Origin: Paraburkholderia sp. C35
GTDB taxonomy: Bacteria > Pseudomonadota > Gammaproteobacteria > Burkholderiales > Burkholderiaceae
Assembly (NCBI RefSeq): GCF_003121405.1
Contig: NZ_QBUY01000001.1
Coordinates: 124,001-188,000, forward strand
Direction: 5' to 3'
Length of the DNA: 64,000 nucleotides
This document shows positions 27,820-37,579 of the stretch, in pieces. Below the pieces are notes generated by a model. That model did not search any database. It saw nothing but the letters and a program-made list of their open reading frames with translations, and was not told the DNA's origin. Position numbers and translations under genes: made by a program. Position 1 is the stretch's first letter, and every line of letters begins with the position of its first letter.

Positions 27820-29010
27820 ATGTGCAACGTACCGATGTCACGACGCGAATGGCTCAAGCTCGCGTCGCTCTTTACCGTCGCAGGCGCGGCGCCGCTGCTG
27901 AAATCGCTCGATGCGCGCGCTGCCGTCGATCCGGATGCGCCCGTACGCATCGGCTACCTGCCCATCACCGATGCAACGCCGCTGCTCGTCGCCCATAACA
28001 ACGGCTATTTCGACGCGGCAGGCATTCAGGCGGAAAAGCCGACGCTATTGCGAAGCTGGGCACAACTGGTCGAGGCATTCCTGTCCGGACAGGTCAACGT
28101 CGTGCATCTGCTCTCTCCGATGACGGTGTGGGCGCGCTACGGCAGCAAGGCGCCCGCCAAGGTAGTGGCATGGAATCACGTGAATGGATCGGCATTGACG
28201 GTTTCGCCCGATGTGAACACGGTGGCGGATCTCGGCGGCAAGACGGTTGCCGTGCCGTTCTGGTATTCGGTGCATAACGTCGTGCTGCAGGACATGCTGC
28301 GTGCGCAGGGCCTCACGCCTGTGCTGAAGCATTCGGGCACGCCTGGGCCGAAGGAAGTCAACCTGATCGTGATGGCGCCGTCCGATATGCCGCCCGCGCT
28401 GGCCTCGAAACAGATTGCGGGCTATATCGTCGCCGAGCCGTTCAATGCGGCGGCTGAGCAACTGAACGTCGGCAAGATTCTGCGGTTTACGGGCGACGTA
28501 TGGCGCAATCACGCGTGCTGTGTGATCTTCATGCACGAGCAGGATCTGACGCAGCGCGCAGCGTGGTCGCAGAAAGTGGTCGACGCCATCGTCAAGGCGC
28601 AACTGTGGACGCGCGCCAATCCGCAAGAGGCCGCAAAGCTGCTGTCGAAGGAAGGCCCGAATCACTACACGCCGCACGCGCCGCAACTGCTCGCGCGCGT
28701 GCTGGCGCCCCAGGCCGCCGATCAGGGCCGTTATCTCGGCGACCATGCGATCCAGCACGCCGACTGGAACTCGAAGCGGATCGATTTCCAGCCCTATCCG
28801 TATCCGAGCTACACAGAAGAACTCGTGCGCAGGCTGAAAACGACCCAGGTGGAAGGCGCGAGCCAGTTCCTCGCGTCGCTCGATCCGAAGCAGGTCGCAA
28901 GCGACCTCGTCGATGACCGCTTCGTGAAGAAGAGCATCGAAGCATCCGGCGGCCTCGCGGCGTTCGGTCAGGATGCGGGCTATGTTCGCAAGGAGACGAT
29001 CGTTGTCTAG
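27820..29010 (+). CDS. Sulfonate/nitrate-type ABC transporter periplasmic binding protein
   Basis: 396 aa from the ATG at 27820, preceded by an AGCGGGGA ribosome-binding region; longer open-frame starts upstream run into the ATPase gene. SRREWLKLASLFTVAGAAPLL looks like a Tat signal peptide. The mature part (VRIGYLPITDATPLLVAHNNGYF, VNVVHLLSPMTVWARYGSK, GYIVAEPFNAAAEQLN) follows the NrtA/SsuA-type pattern. Its stop overlaps the TTG start of the permease gene. Ligand unknown; larger than TauA, closer in size to NrtA-like proteins. Confidence 0.85.
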   Translation: MCNVPMSRREWLKLASLFTVAGAAPLLKSLDARAAVDPDAPVRIGYLPITDATPLLVAHNNGYFDAAGIQAEKPTLLRSWAQLVEAFLSGQVNVVHLLSPMTVWARYGSKAPAKVVAWNHVNGSALTVSPDVNTVADLGGKTVAVPFWYSVHNVVLQDMLRAQGLTPVLKHSGTPGPKEVNLIVMAPSDMPPALASKQIAGYIVAEPFNAAAEQLNVGKILRFTGDVWRNHACCVIFMHEQDLTQRAAWSQKVVDAIVKAQLWTRANPQEAAKLLSKEGPNHYTPHAPQLLARVLAPQAADQGRYLGDHAIQHADWNSKRIDFQPYPYPSYTEELVRRLKTTQVEGASQFLASLDPKQVASDLVDDRFVKKSIEASGGLAAFGQDAGYVRKETIVV

Positions 29011-29830
29011 CGTGCTCGTTCGTGAGGCTTCGTCACCTGCACGCAGCCGCAAGCCAGCGTCCGCGCATTGGCGCAGTGTCGCGCTGGGCGTCGCGGGCCT
29101 CGCCGCCACGCCGGCGCTCTGGTGGCTCGCCGTCACGCTGCTCGCGGGCCACCACGCGATGGCCGCACAGTTCGCGCCGCAGCGCGCGCTCGAAGCCCTG
29201 CCTGCCCTCGTCAGCAGGGAGCTGTTGCTCGTGCTCGTGGCCACCAGTCTCAAGCGTATTGCCGTCGGACTGGCATGGGCGCTCGTGGTCGGCGTGCCAC
29301 TAGGTTTCGCCGTCGGCCGTTTGCGCTGGCTCGAACAGACACTCTCGCCCACGTTGCAGTTTCTGCGCATGATCTCGCCGCTTTCGTGGATGCCGCTGGC
29401 CGTGATGTCGCTCGGCGTCGGCGATCGTGCGGTGTATTTTCTGCTCGCGTTCGCCGCTGTCTGGCCGCTCGTGATGAGCACGGCGTCGGGCGTCGCACAT
29501 CTGGACCGGCGCTGGATCCAGCTTGGCGAAAGCCTCGCCGCCACGCGTGCGGAAATGCTCTGGCATATCTATGTGCCGGGCGTCGCTGCGCATGTGCTCA
29601 CTGGCGTGAGACTCGCCATCGGCATCTTGTGGATCGTACTGGTGCCTGCAGAAATGCTCGGCGTGAGCGCGGGACTCGGCTATCTGATTCTCGATACCCG
29701 CGACCGGCTCGCGTATTCGGAGCTGACGGCCGTCATCCTCGTGATCGGCGTGCTGGGTTTTCTGCTGGATCTCGCGGCGCGCGCCATTGCCGCGCGCCTG
29801 TCGAGTGACGTGACGGTGCGGGATCAGTAG
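29003..29830 (+). CDS. Sulfonate/nitrate-type ABC transporter permease
   Basis: 275 aa starting at TTG 29003. The start is set by AGGAGA at 28991-28996, six bases upstream, and gives an 8-bp overlap with the binding-protein gene. The next alternatives are a poorly placed ATG upstream (28973) or a much later one. About six membrane helices are present, and the EAA loop reads ESLAATRAEMLWHIYVPGVAAHVLTGVRLAIGILWIVLVPAEM, typical of SsuC/TauC. It ends the AhpD-flavoprotein-transporter operon. Confidence 0.87.
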   Translation: MSSVLVREASSPARSRKPASAHWRSVALGVAGLAATPALWWLAVTLLAGHHAMAAQFAPQRALEALPALVSRELLLVLVATSLKRIAVGLAWALVVGVPLGFAVGRLRWLEQTLSPTLQFLRMISPLSWMPLAVMSLGVGDRAVYFLLAFAAVWPLVMSTASGVAHLDRRWIQLGESLAATRAEMLWHIYVPGVAAHVLTGVRLAIGILWIVLVPAEMLGVSAGLGYLILDTRDRLAYSELTAVILVIGVLGFLLDLAARAIAARLSSDVTVRDQ

Positions 29831-29949
29831 ATCCCTGTATTACGCCGATGCATTGTTGACACGAGGTGAACCGGTCCGTCCCGATGGATGCGCTGCTGTT
29901 CTTGTTTGGCGGCACGGACGGCAGATGCCCGTGCACGCTCCGGCAAGCG

Positions 29950-30780
29950 TCAGAAAAACAATAGCGTGCGCAGTTCGATACTCCGACGCGGCCTGGCATC
30001 CGGCGGTGACGACGGATCATCGAATGCCGTATGCGCCGTCAGCCGCGCGATGTCGTCGCCGGCGGAATCGTAGATTTTCAGCAGCAGCACTTCGTCCGGC
30101 GTCATCAGCGGGAAGTAATACCAGTGATGCTTCGGGTTGTACACGAACGCATAGGTCTCGCCGACCTTGTCCTGATAGATCAGATCCGACGGCACGAGAT
30201 CGGTCGGCGCGATACTGCGCGCATCGCACAACGCCAGCGGCGACGATTCGACCGTCCATCCGATGGGACGCCAAAGATTGACGATTGCCACCCTGCCCTT
30301 GAGCAGCGCGTCCACTTCGTGCGGCGGCAAATGATCGCGCACGCGGCGCGGACCCGACACAAAGGTCTGGTCGTTGTGAATGAACTTGACCGGCTCGCGC
30401 ACGTTGCCTGGACGCGCCGCACGGCCGTCGCGCAGTGTGTGATCGAAGATGACGGCGCGCTTCGCGCCCGTCCAGCGTCTGAGCAACGCTTCCGACTCCG
30501 GATAATAGATGCGTTCTATCGCGGCAGGGTCCGAGAAATCGCTGAGCGTGCTCGCGTGCTGCCGCAACTCGAAACCGTTGCGGTCCAGCGATAAGCCGCC
30601 TGGCGGCGGCGAAACGCGCGCATTGACGATATTCACCCGCTGGGTCCGATACACGCCACTGCGCTGCGGCACGCCGGCAGGCGGCTCATAAGCGTACGTA
30701 GCGGGCTTTTCTCCCGTCGGGACGAGATAGTTCAAGGCGGCCTCGACGACGGCCGGCTGTTCAATGACGACATCGCTCAT
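29950..30780 (-). CDS. CmcJ/NvfI-family oxidoreductase-like protein
   Basis: 276 aa. It resembles the CmcJ/NvfI/GA4-desaturase-like family, with YYPESEALLRRWTGAKRAVIFDHTLR, the histidine-containing VHNDQT-like segment FIHNDQTFVSGPRRVRDHL, VAIVNLWRPIGWTVESSPLALCDARS and HHWYYFPLMTPDEVLLLKIYDS. Some members act with cephamycin CmcI or as iron/2-oxoglutarate oxygenases; most are uncharacterised. It follows the 74-aa gene by 31 bp in the same direction, so both may be co-transcribed. It is convergent with the permease gene at 29830. Function here is unknown; an oxygenase role would suit the surroundings. Confidence 0.75.
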   Translation of the reverse strand: MSDVVIEQPAVVEAALNYLVPTGEKPATYAYEPPAGVPQRSGVYRTQRVNIVNARVSPPPGGLSLDRNGFELRQHASTLSDFSDPAAIERIYYPESEALLRRWTGAKRAVIFDHTLRDGRAARPGNVREPVKFIHNDQTFVSGPRRVRDHLPPHEVDALLKGRVAIVNLWRPIGWTVESSPLALCDARSIAPTDLVPSDLIYQDKVGETYAFVYNPKHHWYYFPLMTPDEVLLLKIYDSAGDDIARLTAHTAFDDPSSPPDARPRRSIELRTLLFF

Positions 30781-30811
30781 TGCTTACGCTCCATGCCTGC
30801 GCGTGAACGAA

Positions 30812-31036
30812 TCAGTCCGGCGCTATTTCACCGATGATCTGACACGAATCCGATGTGACTGTGATGTTGAAATAGCCGGCGCGCGCGTAGCGGGCGATGC
30901 GTTCGAGGCGCTCCGGATCGTCGTTGCACGTGTGCTCCGGCACAGACGGCACAGGCCGCGCCTGCGCGCGCTGACGCACGAACTCGAACGGATGAAGCAC
31001 GGCCAGACGGTAAAACGATGCGAGGCTCATCGACAT
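30812..31036 (-). CDS. Small hypothetical protein (74 aa)
   Basis: The start at 31036 (MSMSLASFYRLAV) is supported by a strong AGGAGGG seven bases upstream; a longer frame from 31060 lacks one. The protein has a hydrophobic/aromatic N-terminus (LASFYRLAVLHPFEFV), a charged middle and ERLERIARYARAGYFNITVTSDSC near the end. I do not recognise a family. It precedes the CmcJ-like gene with a 31-bp gap and faces the nitroreductase gene across the 12-bp inverted repeat at 31088-31117. Confidence 0.6.
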   Translation of the reverse strand: MSMSLASFYRLAVLHPFEFVRQRAQARPVPSVPEHTCNDDPERLERIARYARAGYFNITVTSDSCQIIGEIAPD

Positions 31037-31087
31037 GATGCGCCCTCCTGCTAGTGGCAATATCAGTTGAATCTAGTCAGTGAGGTG

Positions 31088-31117
31088 GCATTGCACAAAC
31101 AAGCATTTGTGCAATGC
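31088..31117. promoter_or_regulatory. 12-bp perfect inverted repeat between divergent genes
   Basis: GCATTGCACAAA, six bases, then TTTGTGCAATGC: a perfect 12-bp inverted repeat. No T-run follows on either strand, so it is not a standard terminator. It lies 51 bp upstream of the small gene at 31036, in the divergent region shared with the nitroreductase, and is probably an operator. Confidence 0.5.
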
Positions 31118-31190
31118 TTTGCAACGCGTGGACGATGTATGAGCCGGCCGGTCGAAGCTGCGCGGCCCGGCTGCGCAAATATGCGCGACA

Positions 31191-31246
31191 CTGCTTAGGA
31201 TATGCACAAACATTGTTTGGATTCGTGCCTGTCGCCACTTAACGTC
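31191..31246 (+). promoter_or_regulatory. Conserved upstream element, copy B (before nitroreductase)
   Basis: Matches the 6860-6915 block at 46 of 56 positions without gaps: GATATGC, CAAAC-ATT-GTTTG, ATTCGTGC, TCGC and TTAACGTC are shared. It ends 19 bp before the start at 31266. The two downstream genes (sulfonate-type binding protein and nitroreductase-like protein) would then be co-regulated. Confidence 0.6.
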
Positions 31247-31265
31247 GTGGGTCGGATTACCCTTC

Positions 31266-31874
31266 ATGCTCACGACCATGACCACATCGAATTCACGCAC
31301 CGCCGAACATCCCATCGACCGGCAGTTTCTCGAGCGCTGGTCGCCGCGCGCTTTCGCGCCGGACGAGATTCCAGAAGCCTCGCTGCTGACCTTCCTCGAA
31401 GCAGCGCGCTGGGCGCCTTCTTCGTACAACTCGCAGCCGTGGCGCTTTGTCTATGCGCGTCGCGGCACGGCCCACTGGGACCGCTTTCTGGGCTTTCTCA
31501 ACGAATTCAATCGCGGCTGGGCGCAACATGCAGCCGCCATTCTGATCGTGCTGTCGAAGCGCTCGTTCACGCCGCCAGGGGCAGCCGACCCGGTCGCGCT
31601 GGCCACGCATTCGTTCGATACGGGCGCTGCATGGGGCTATTTCGCGCTGCAGGCGAGCTTGTCCGGCTGGAAGGCGCACGGTCTAGCGGGTATCGAACGC
31701 GAGCAGATCCGCGCGGAACTCGCCATCCCCGATGATTACGCCGTCGAAGCCGCCATCGCTATCGGCCGTGCGGGCGACAAGTCGTCGTTGCCTGAAGGGT
31801 TGCAGAAGCGCGAGTCGCCGAGTCCGCGCAATCCGCTGGCGGCGTTTGCTGCTGAAGGACAGTTCACGTTCTAA
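31266..31874 (+). CDS. Nitroreductase-family flavoprotein
   Basis: 202 aa. The nitroreductase fold is shown by RWSPRAFAPDEIPEASLLTFLEAARWAPSSYNSQPWRFVYA (FMN-binding Arg/Ser region) and a C-terminal half with FALQASLSGWKAHGLAGIE and EAAIAIGRAGDKSSLPE. Such proteins bind FMN and use NAD(P)H; some supply reduced flavin to two-component monooxygenases. That role would suit the DszA-like and SfnB/DszC-like enzymes nearby. An alternative ATG at 31278 gives MTTSNSRTAEHP. The upstream element is shared with the sulfonate-type binding protein at 6951. Confidence 0.85.
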   Translation: MLTTMTTSNSRTAEHPIDRQFLERWSPRAFAPDEIPEASLLTFLEAARWAPSSYNSQPWRFVYARRGTAHWDRFLGFLNEFNRGWAQHAAAILIVLSKRSFTPPGAADPVALATHSFDTGAAWGYFALQASLSGWKAHGLAGIEREQIRAELAIPDDYAVEAAIAIGRAGDKSSLPEGLQKRESPSPRNPLAAFAAEGQFTF

Positions 31875-31893
31875 GCGCCGTCATCTGTGCGGC

Positions 31894-31920
31894 AAGGCGC
31901 ATCTCGACGAGATGCGCCTT
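31894..31920. terminator. Bidirectional hairpin terminator between convergent genes
   Basis: AAGGCGCATCTCG and its complement around a single central A make a 13-bp inverted repeat (31894-31920), 19 bp after the nitroreductase stop and 19 bp before the end of the convergent SfnB-like gene. A-tracts and T-tracts at its flanks are short (AA/TT), so termination strength is uncertain. Confidence 0.6.
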
Positions 31921-31938
31921 CTCACGGTTCAATCCGCG

Positions 31939-33222
31939 TTATCCGTTGACAGCAACCGCTTGACCGGTTTCTGCGCGCTCCAGTTCACTGCGCGAATGCG
32001 CGAGGCTGAAGCGTTCATTGGAAGGCGTGCCGTTCAGATGGTAATTGCCCACGGCCGCTTCACGCTGGATCGCAGGATTATGCGAAGCCAGCACGCGCGC
32101 ATTGCGCCAGTGACGGTCGAGCCGTCGTGTCTCACTGGTTGCTGACGCGCCGCCCACTTCGAACACCAGCGTTGCCGCTTCCAGCACCTGCTCGATCACG
32201 ATCTGTTGCGCCTGGTACGCTTCGATATCGAGCGCGATATAGGTTTCCTTCGTCGCGCGGCCCGCGAGTCGCGCCTGATACGCGCTTTCCAGCGAACGTG
32301 CGACGGATGCCGTGATGCTCTCCGCCGAATACGCGAGACTGGCGAGACGCCCAATGACACGATGCACGAGCGGATTGTCACGCGGACTGGAGCGGCCAGG
32401 CACGCCGAACGTGCGCGTGTGCGCCTGCGCGAAGGCCACGCCATCACGCAGCACGGCGCGCGCAATGCCGGTCAGCGTCGCGAGATGGACGGTCTGATAG
32501 AACGCCGTCAATGAAGTATTGCGTCGCGGCTCCGACGCCTTGTAGCGCACCAGCAGTTGATCGTCTGTCACATGCACGGACTCGAAACGCGTCGTGCCGC
32601 TCGCCGTCAGACGCTGGCCAAAGCCGTCCCAATCGTCGATGCGCACGACACCCGGTGCGTCCGCGCGCACCACCACGCGCACGTCGTCGGTGCCATCGTG
32701 CGCGGCAACGTCGATCCAGTCCGCGTAGAGCGTGCCCGTGCTGTAGTACTTTTCGCCGTTTAGCCACCAGCCGTTGCCGCCTGTGTCGGCTACCAGTGTC
32801 ACGGTGTTGTGCGTGCTGCCCGTACGCTCGGAGATCGCCGCACCGACGGTTTCGCCCGCGGCGATCTTCGGCAGCCAGCGCTCGCGCAGTGCTTCGTCAT
32901 CGCTTTCGAGCCGGCTTTCGATAAAGCCCGAATTCAGTCGCAAGATCTGCGGCAGATTCGAATCGGCTTCACCCAGACGCGTCAACAGGCGAAAGAACTG
33001 CGGCAGGCTCACGCCGCTGCCGCCGTAACGCTGCGGCACGCGCAACGCGGTAAATCCCGCTTCTTTCAGCCAGCGCACGGCATCGTAGGCGAGTTCCCGA
33101 TTCTGCTCGCGCTCGATACTACCGGCAGCAATCCGCTCGAATACGGGCGCAAAGCGCGCGTCGAGTTCCGCGTCGTCGGCGCCGCTGGCGGCGTCGTGCG
33201 GGGCGGCGGGAATCGTACTCAT
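31939..33222 (-). CDS. SfnB/DszC-like acyl-CoA-dehydrogenase-family monooxygenase
   Basis: 427 aa. The layout is that of the DszC/SfnB branch: FTALRVPQRYGGSGVSLPQFFRLLTRLGEADSNLPQILR, GETVGAAISERTGS, and a C-terminal RHWRNARVLASHNPAIQREAAVGNYHLNG. These flavin-dependent enzymes take reduced FMN and oxygenate sulfur compounds (dibenzothiophene, dimethyl sulfone pathway). It is convergent with the nitroreductase, a possible FMN reductase partner. The exact substrate is not evident. Confidence 0.85.
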   Translation of the reverse strand: MSTIPAAPHDAASGADDAELDARFAPVFERIAAGSIEREQNRELAYDAVRWLKEAGFTALRVPQRYGGSGVSLPQFFRLLTRLGEADSNLPQILRLNSGFIESRLESDDEALRERWLPKIAAGETVGAAISERTGSTHNTVTLVADTGGNGWWLNGEKYYSTGTLYADWIDVAAHDGTDDVRVVVRADAPGVVRIDDWDGFGQRLTASGTTRFESVHVTDDQLLVRYKASEPRRNTSLTAFYQTVHLATLTGIARAVLRDGVAFAQAHTRTFGVPGRSSPRDNPLVHRVIGRLASLAYSAESITASVARSLESAYQARLAGRATKETYIALDIEAYQAQQIVIEQVLEAATLVFEVGGASATSETRRLDRHWRNARVLASHNPAIQREAAVGNYHLNGTPSNERFSLAHSRSELERAETGQAVAVNG

Positions 33223-33397
33223 CGACAGTCTCCGGACAGGTTAACAGCCCTCCAGACTAAGCGCCGCCAACACGGCGCTGCAACCAACAAAAGCCGATAA
33301 CGATATGCGCCAAACCGTGTAGCGCGGCTCGACGTCTTTAGGCCGCTACGTGCATTGCTAATCTCGTGCGTCCGGTTAAGTTTCTGCAAAACGATTA

Positions 33398-33427
33398 TTG
33401 GAGTGCGCACAGAGCGCTTTTTATACT
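33398..33427 (+). promoter_or_regulatory. Predicted sigma-70 promoter of the groESL copy
   Basis: TTGGAG (33398-33403) and TATACT (33422-33427) are separated by 18 bp. The CIRCE operator starts 10 bp further downstream, so it covers the expected transcription start. Confidence 0.6.
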
Positions 33428-33437
33428 CGGCTCTCAG

Positions 33438-33464
33438 TCAGCACTCGCCGCATGAGAGTGCCAG
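33438..33464. promoter_or_regulatory. CIRCE operator (HrcA-binding site)
   Basis: TCAGCACTC-N9-GAGTGCCAG. The consensus is TTAGCACTC-N9-GAGTGCTAA, so GCACTC/GAGTGC and the 9-bp spacing are intact, with changes only at the outer bases. It lies between the predicted promoter and groES. HrcA repression and release at heat shock is the known mode for CIRCE. Confidence 0.85.
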
Positions 33465-33503
33465 CGAGATTCCCATTTCTTTATGCCTTGAAGGAAGAAA
33501 CAG

Positions 33504-35448
<1,945 letters not shown>

Positions 35449-35494
35449 TGCACGATTGAGTGGATTCGCTGGCGCTGTGAAGCGTCAGCATAAG

Positions 35495-35529
35495 AACGCC
35501 GCGCACATCGATGAGATGTGCGCGGCGTT
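35495..35529. terminator. Terminator hairpin after groEL
   Basis: AACGCCGCGCACAT, a 7-base loop, then ATGTGCGCGGCGTT: a perfect 14-bp stem followed by TGCGTTT. It lies between groEL and the convergent ferredoxin gene, so it may stop transcription from both sides. Confidence 0.7.
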
Positions 35530-35572
35530 TGCGTTTGAGAGCGGCAAAAAAAGAATCGCGGCTACGAGGTTA

Positions 35573-35890
35573 TCAATGCGCGCGGCTGAGCAGTTCGAAG
35601 CTGGCGTCGTCGCTCGCGGTCGAACGCCTGTCGCGTCCCCAGCCAACTGCCCGGCGATAGCTGCCCATCAATGCGGAATCGACAGCGAGGTCGAGGCTTT
35701 GTGCAGTCTCGGGCGCGACGAACAGTGCATCTTCCGGACAATAGAGTTCGCACATGAAGCAGGTTTGACAGTCTTCCTGCCGCGCGATCGTTGGCACGCC
35801 TTCAGGCACGGCATCGAACACATTGGTGGGACAGGCGCGCACGCAGATGTTGCAGCCGGTGCCGCGGGACGTATCGACGATCTCGATCAT
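35573..35890 (-). CDS. Ferredoxin partner (copy 2) with one cluster cysteine replaced
   Basis: 105 aa from the ATG at 35890, in a 4-bp overlap with the FAD oxidoreductase gene. The second cluster motif CQTCFMCELYCP is complete. The first reads GTGCNICVRACP: residues 13, 16 and 20 are Cys, but residue 10, Cys in copy 1, is Gly. The codon there is GGC, so a single read error is not the obvious explanation. The first cluster may be [3Fe-4S], use another ligand, or be absent. The rest aligns closely with copy 1 at 23823. It is the last gene of the TauD-transporter-FAD operon. Confidence 0.85.
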   Translation of the reverse strand: MIEIVDTSRGTGCNICVRACPTNVFDAVPEGVPTIARQEDCQTCFMCELYCPEDALFVAPETAQSLDLAVDSALMGSYRRAVGWGRDRRSTASDDASFELLSRAH

Positions 35891-37536
35891 GCCGCCACTC
35901 CTTCGACTTGTGCCACGTCTCCTTTCACCTTGACACGTTCGACCCACACTTCGTCGAGGCCGCCGCTTAACAGCCGGTGACGCTGACCGGGATCGCTTGC
36001 CGCATATTCGTGCCGCCGATGCATGCCGCGCGTTTCATTGCGCTGCAATGCGCTGCGGTACATCCAGCGCGAAGTGGCGAGCATCGCGGCCGCTTCGCGG
36101 GCGCGCACGCCCTGCCGTACATCGCGCGGTGCGCCCGCATGACGCAAATGCAGCCAGAGCGCGTCGAGACGGCTCAGCGAATCGTCGAGCAGATCACTGC
36201 TGCGCGTCCAGTTGCGCTGGGTCGGAAATACTTCCTGCTGTACTGCGCGGATGACAGCCTCGCTATCGACGGGAGCTACGCCCCCGCCATCGCGCAATGC
36301 GACACGGCCCGCGTGCAGCAGCGTGCGCGCGCCTCGCGTGCGTCGCGACGAACGCGCATGATCTGCGGCACCCGCGCCCGCCCAGAACCCCGACGACATC
36401 GCCCACGCCGCATTGTGGCTGCCGCCGCCCGTGAAGCCGCCGCAGATCAGTTCGCGGGTCGCCGCATCGCCGGCTGCGTATAGGCCTTCCACCGAAGTCG
36501 CACACGTCTCGTCGACCAGATGCAAACCGCCCGTGCCGCGCACCGTCCCCTCCAGCCGCAGCGTGACGGGAAAGTGCTGCGTGAAGGGATCGATGCCGCG
36601 CCGGTCGAACGGCAGAAAGAAGTTCGGCTGCGCGCTGCGCATCCATGTGCGAATCGCTTCGTCGGCGCGGTCGAGGCACGCATAGACGGGCTGCGTCTCC
36701 AGCGTCTTCGCGATCACACCACGGCCGCGCGACGAGCCCGCCCCTTCGATCACCGAGCCTTCACGGTCATAGAACGTGGCCCAGTTGTAAAACAACGATT
36801 TCGTCACCGAAGCGAACGCGGGCCCAAGGCCGTAGGCATTCGAGAATTCCATGCCTGAAAGGGACGCGCCCGCTTCCGCAGCCATCAACTGGCCATCGCC
36901 CGTCAGCACGTTGCAGCCAAGCGCATTGCTCAGGAACGCACAGCCGCCCGTGGCGATGACCACGCTGCCCGCCTTCACGATCCATGTTTCGTCCGATTGC
37001 CGGTACACGCCCGCCGCGCCCGCGACGACGCCCTGCTCGTCGACGAGCAGTTCGAGCGCCGGACTGTGATCGAGAATACGCACGCCCGCCTGCTTGACGT
37101 GCTTGCGCATCAGCCGCATGTACTCCGGTCCTTGCAGCGAATTGCGCCGCTCGACGCCGGTTTCATCGATGGGAAACGGATAGCCCCATTGCGCGAGTTG
37201 CTCGCTGTTGATCCACGTCTGTTCGAGTACGCGGTCCATCCATGCGTGCTCGGCCAGTTCGCCGCCGAGCGCATAGCGGCTCGCCTTGGCGCGCGAGCGC
37301 TCGGCTGCATCGGGCGCGACGTGCCAGACGCCCGTCCCCGAGGGTGCCGTAGCGCCCGAGGTGCCACAAAAGCCCTTGTCCGCGAGGATGACCTTCGCAC
37401 CCTTCGCGGCCGCGCTGATGGCCGCCCACGTGCCGGCCGGCCCGCCGCCTATCACCAGCACGTCTGCGTCATGCCATGCCTGCGCGTCGGCTGCTGCCAC
37501 GCGCTCGAGACCTCTGCTTGCCGCTAATTCGCTCAT
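35887..37536 (-). CDS. FAD-dependent oxidoreductase of the fumarate/APS reductase-like type (copy 2)
   Basis: 549 aa. FAD motif VLVIGGGPAGTWAAISAAAKG (GGGPAG at 30-35), ADKGFCGTSGATAPSG, VVIATGGCAFLSNALGCNVLTGDG and YAAGDAATRELICGGFTGGGSHNAAWA match copy 1 throughout. The C-terminal NETRGMHRRHEY is the same presumed active-site segment. It overlaps the ferredoxin gene by 4 bp and follows the permease by 43 bp. Like copy 1, it is coupled to a taurine/sulfonate-type importer. The reaction is unknown; a cytosolic redox step on imported sulfonate is inferred. Confidence 0.83.
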   Translation of the reverse strand: MSELAASRGLERVAAADAQAWHDADVLVIGGGPAGTWAAISAAAKGAKVILADKGFCGTSGATAPSGTGVWHVAPDAAERSRAKASRYALGGELAEHAWMDRVLEQTWINSEQLAQWGYPFPIDETGVERRNSLQGPEYMRLMRKHVKQAGVRILDHSPALELLVDEQGVVAGAAGVYRQSDETWIVKAGSVVIATGGCAFLSNALGCNVLTGDGQLMAAEAGASLSGMEFSNAYGLGPAFASVTKSLFYNWATFYDREGSVIEGAGSSRGRGVIAKTLETQPVYACLDRADEAIRTWMRSAQPNFFLPFDRRGIDPFTQHFPVTLRLEGTVRGTGGLHLVDETCATSVEGLYAAGDAATRELICGGFTGGGSHNAAWAMSSGFWAGAGAADHARSSRRTRGARTLLHAGRVALRDGGGVAPVDSEAVIRAVQQEVFPTQRNWTRSSDLLDDSLSRLDALWLHLRHAGAPRDVRQGVRAREAAAMLATSRWMYRSALQRNETRGMHRRHEYAASDPGQRHRLLSGGLDEVWVERVKVKGDVAQVEGVAA

Positions 37537-37579
37537 CCGTATGTCCGTGTCCTGGAGAACATCATTGGAAGACAGCTCA

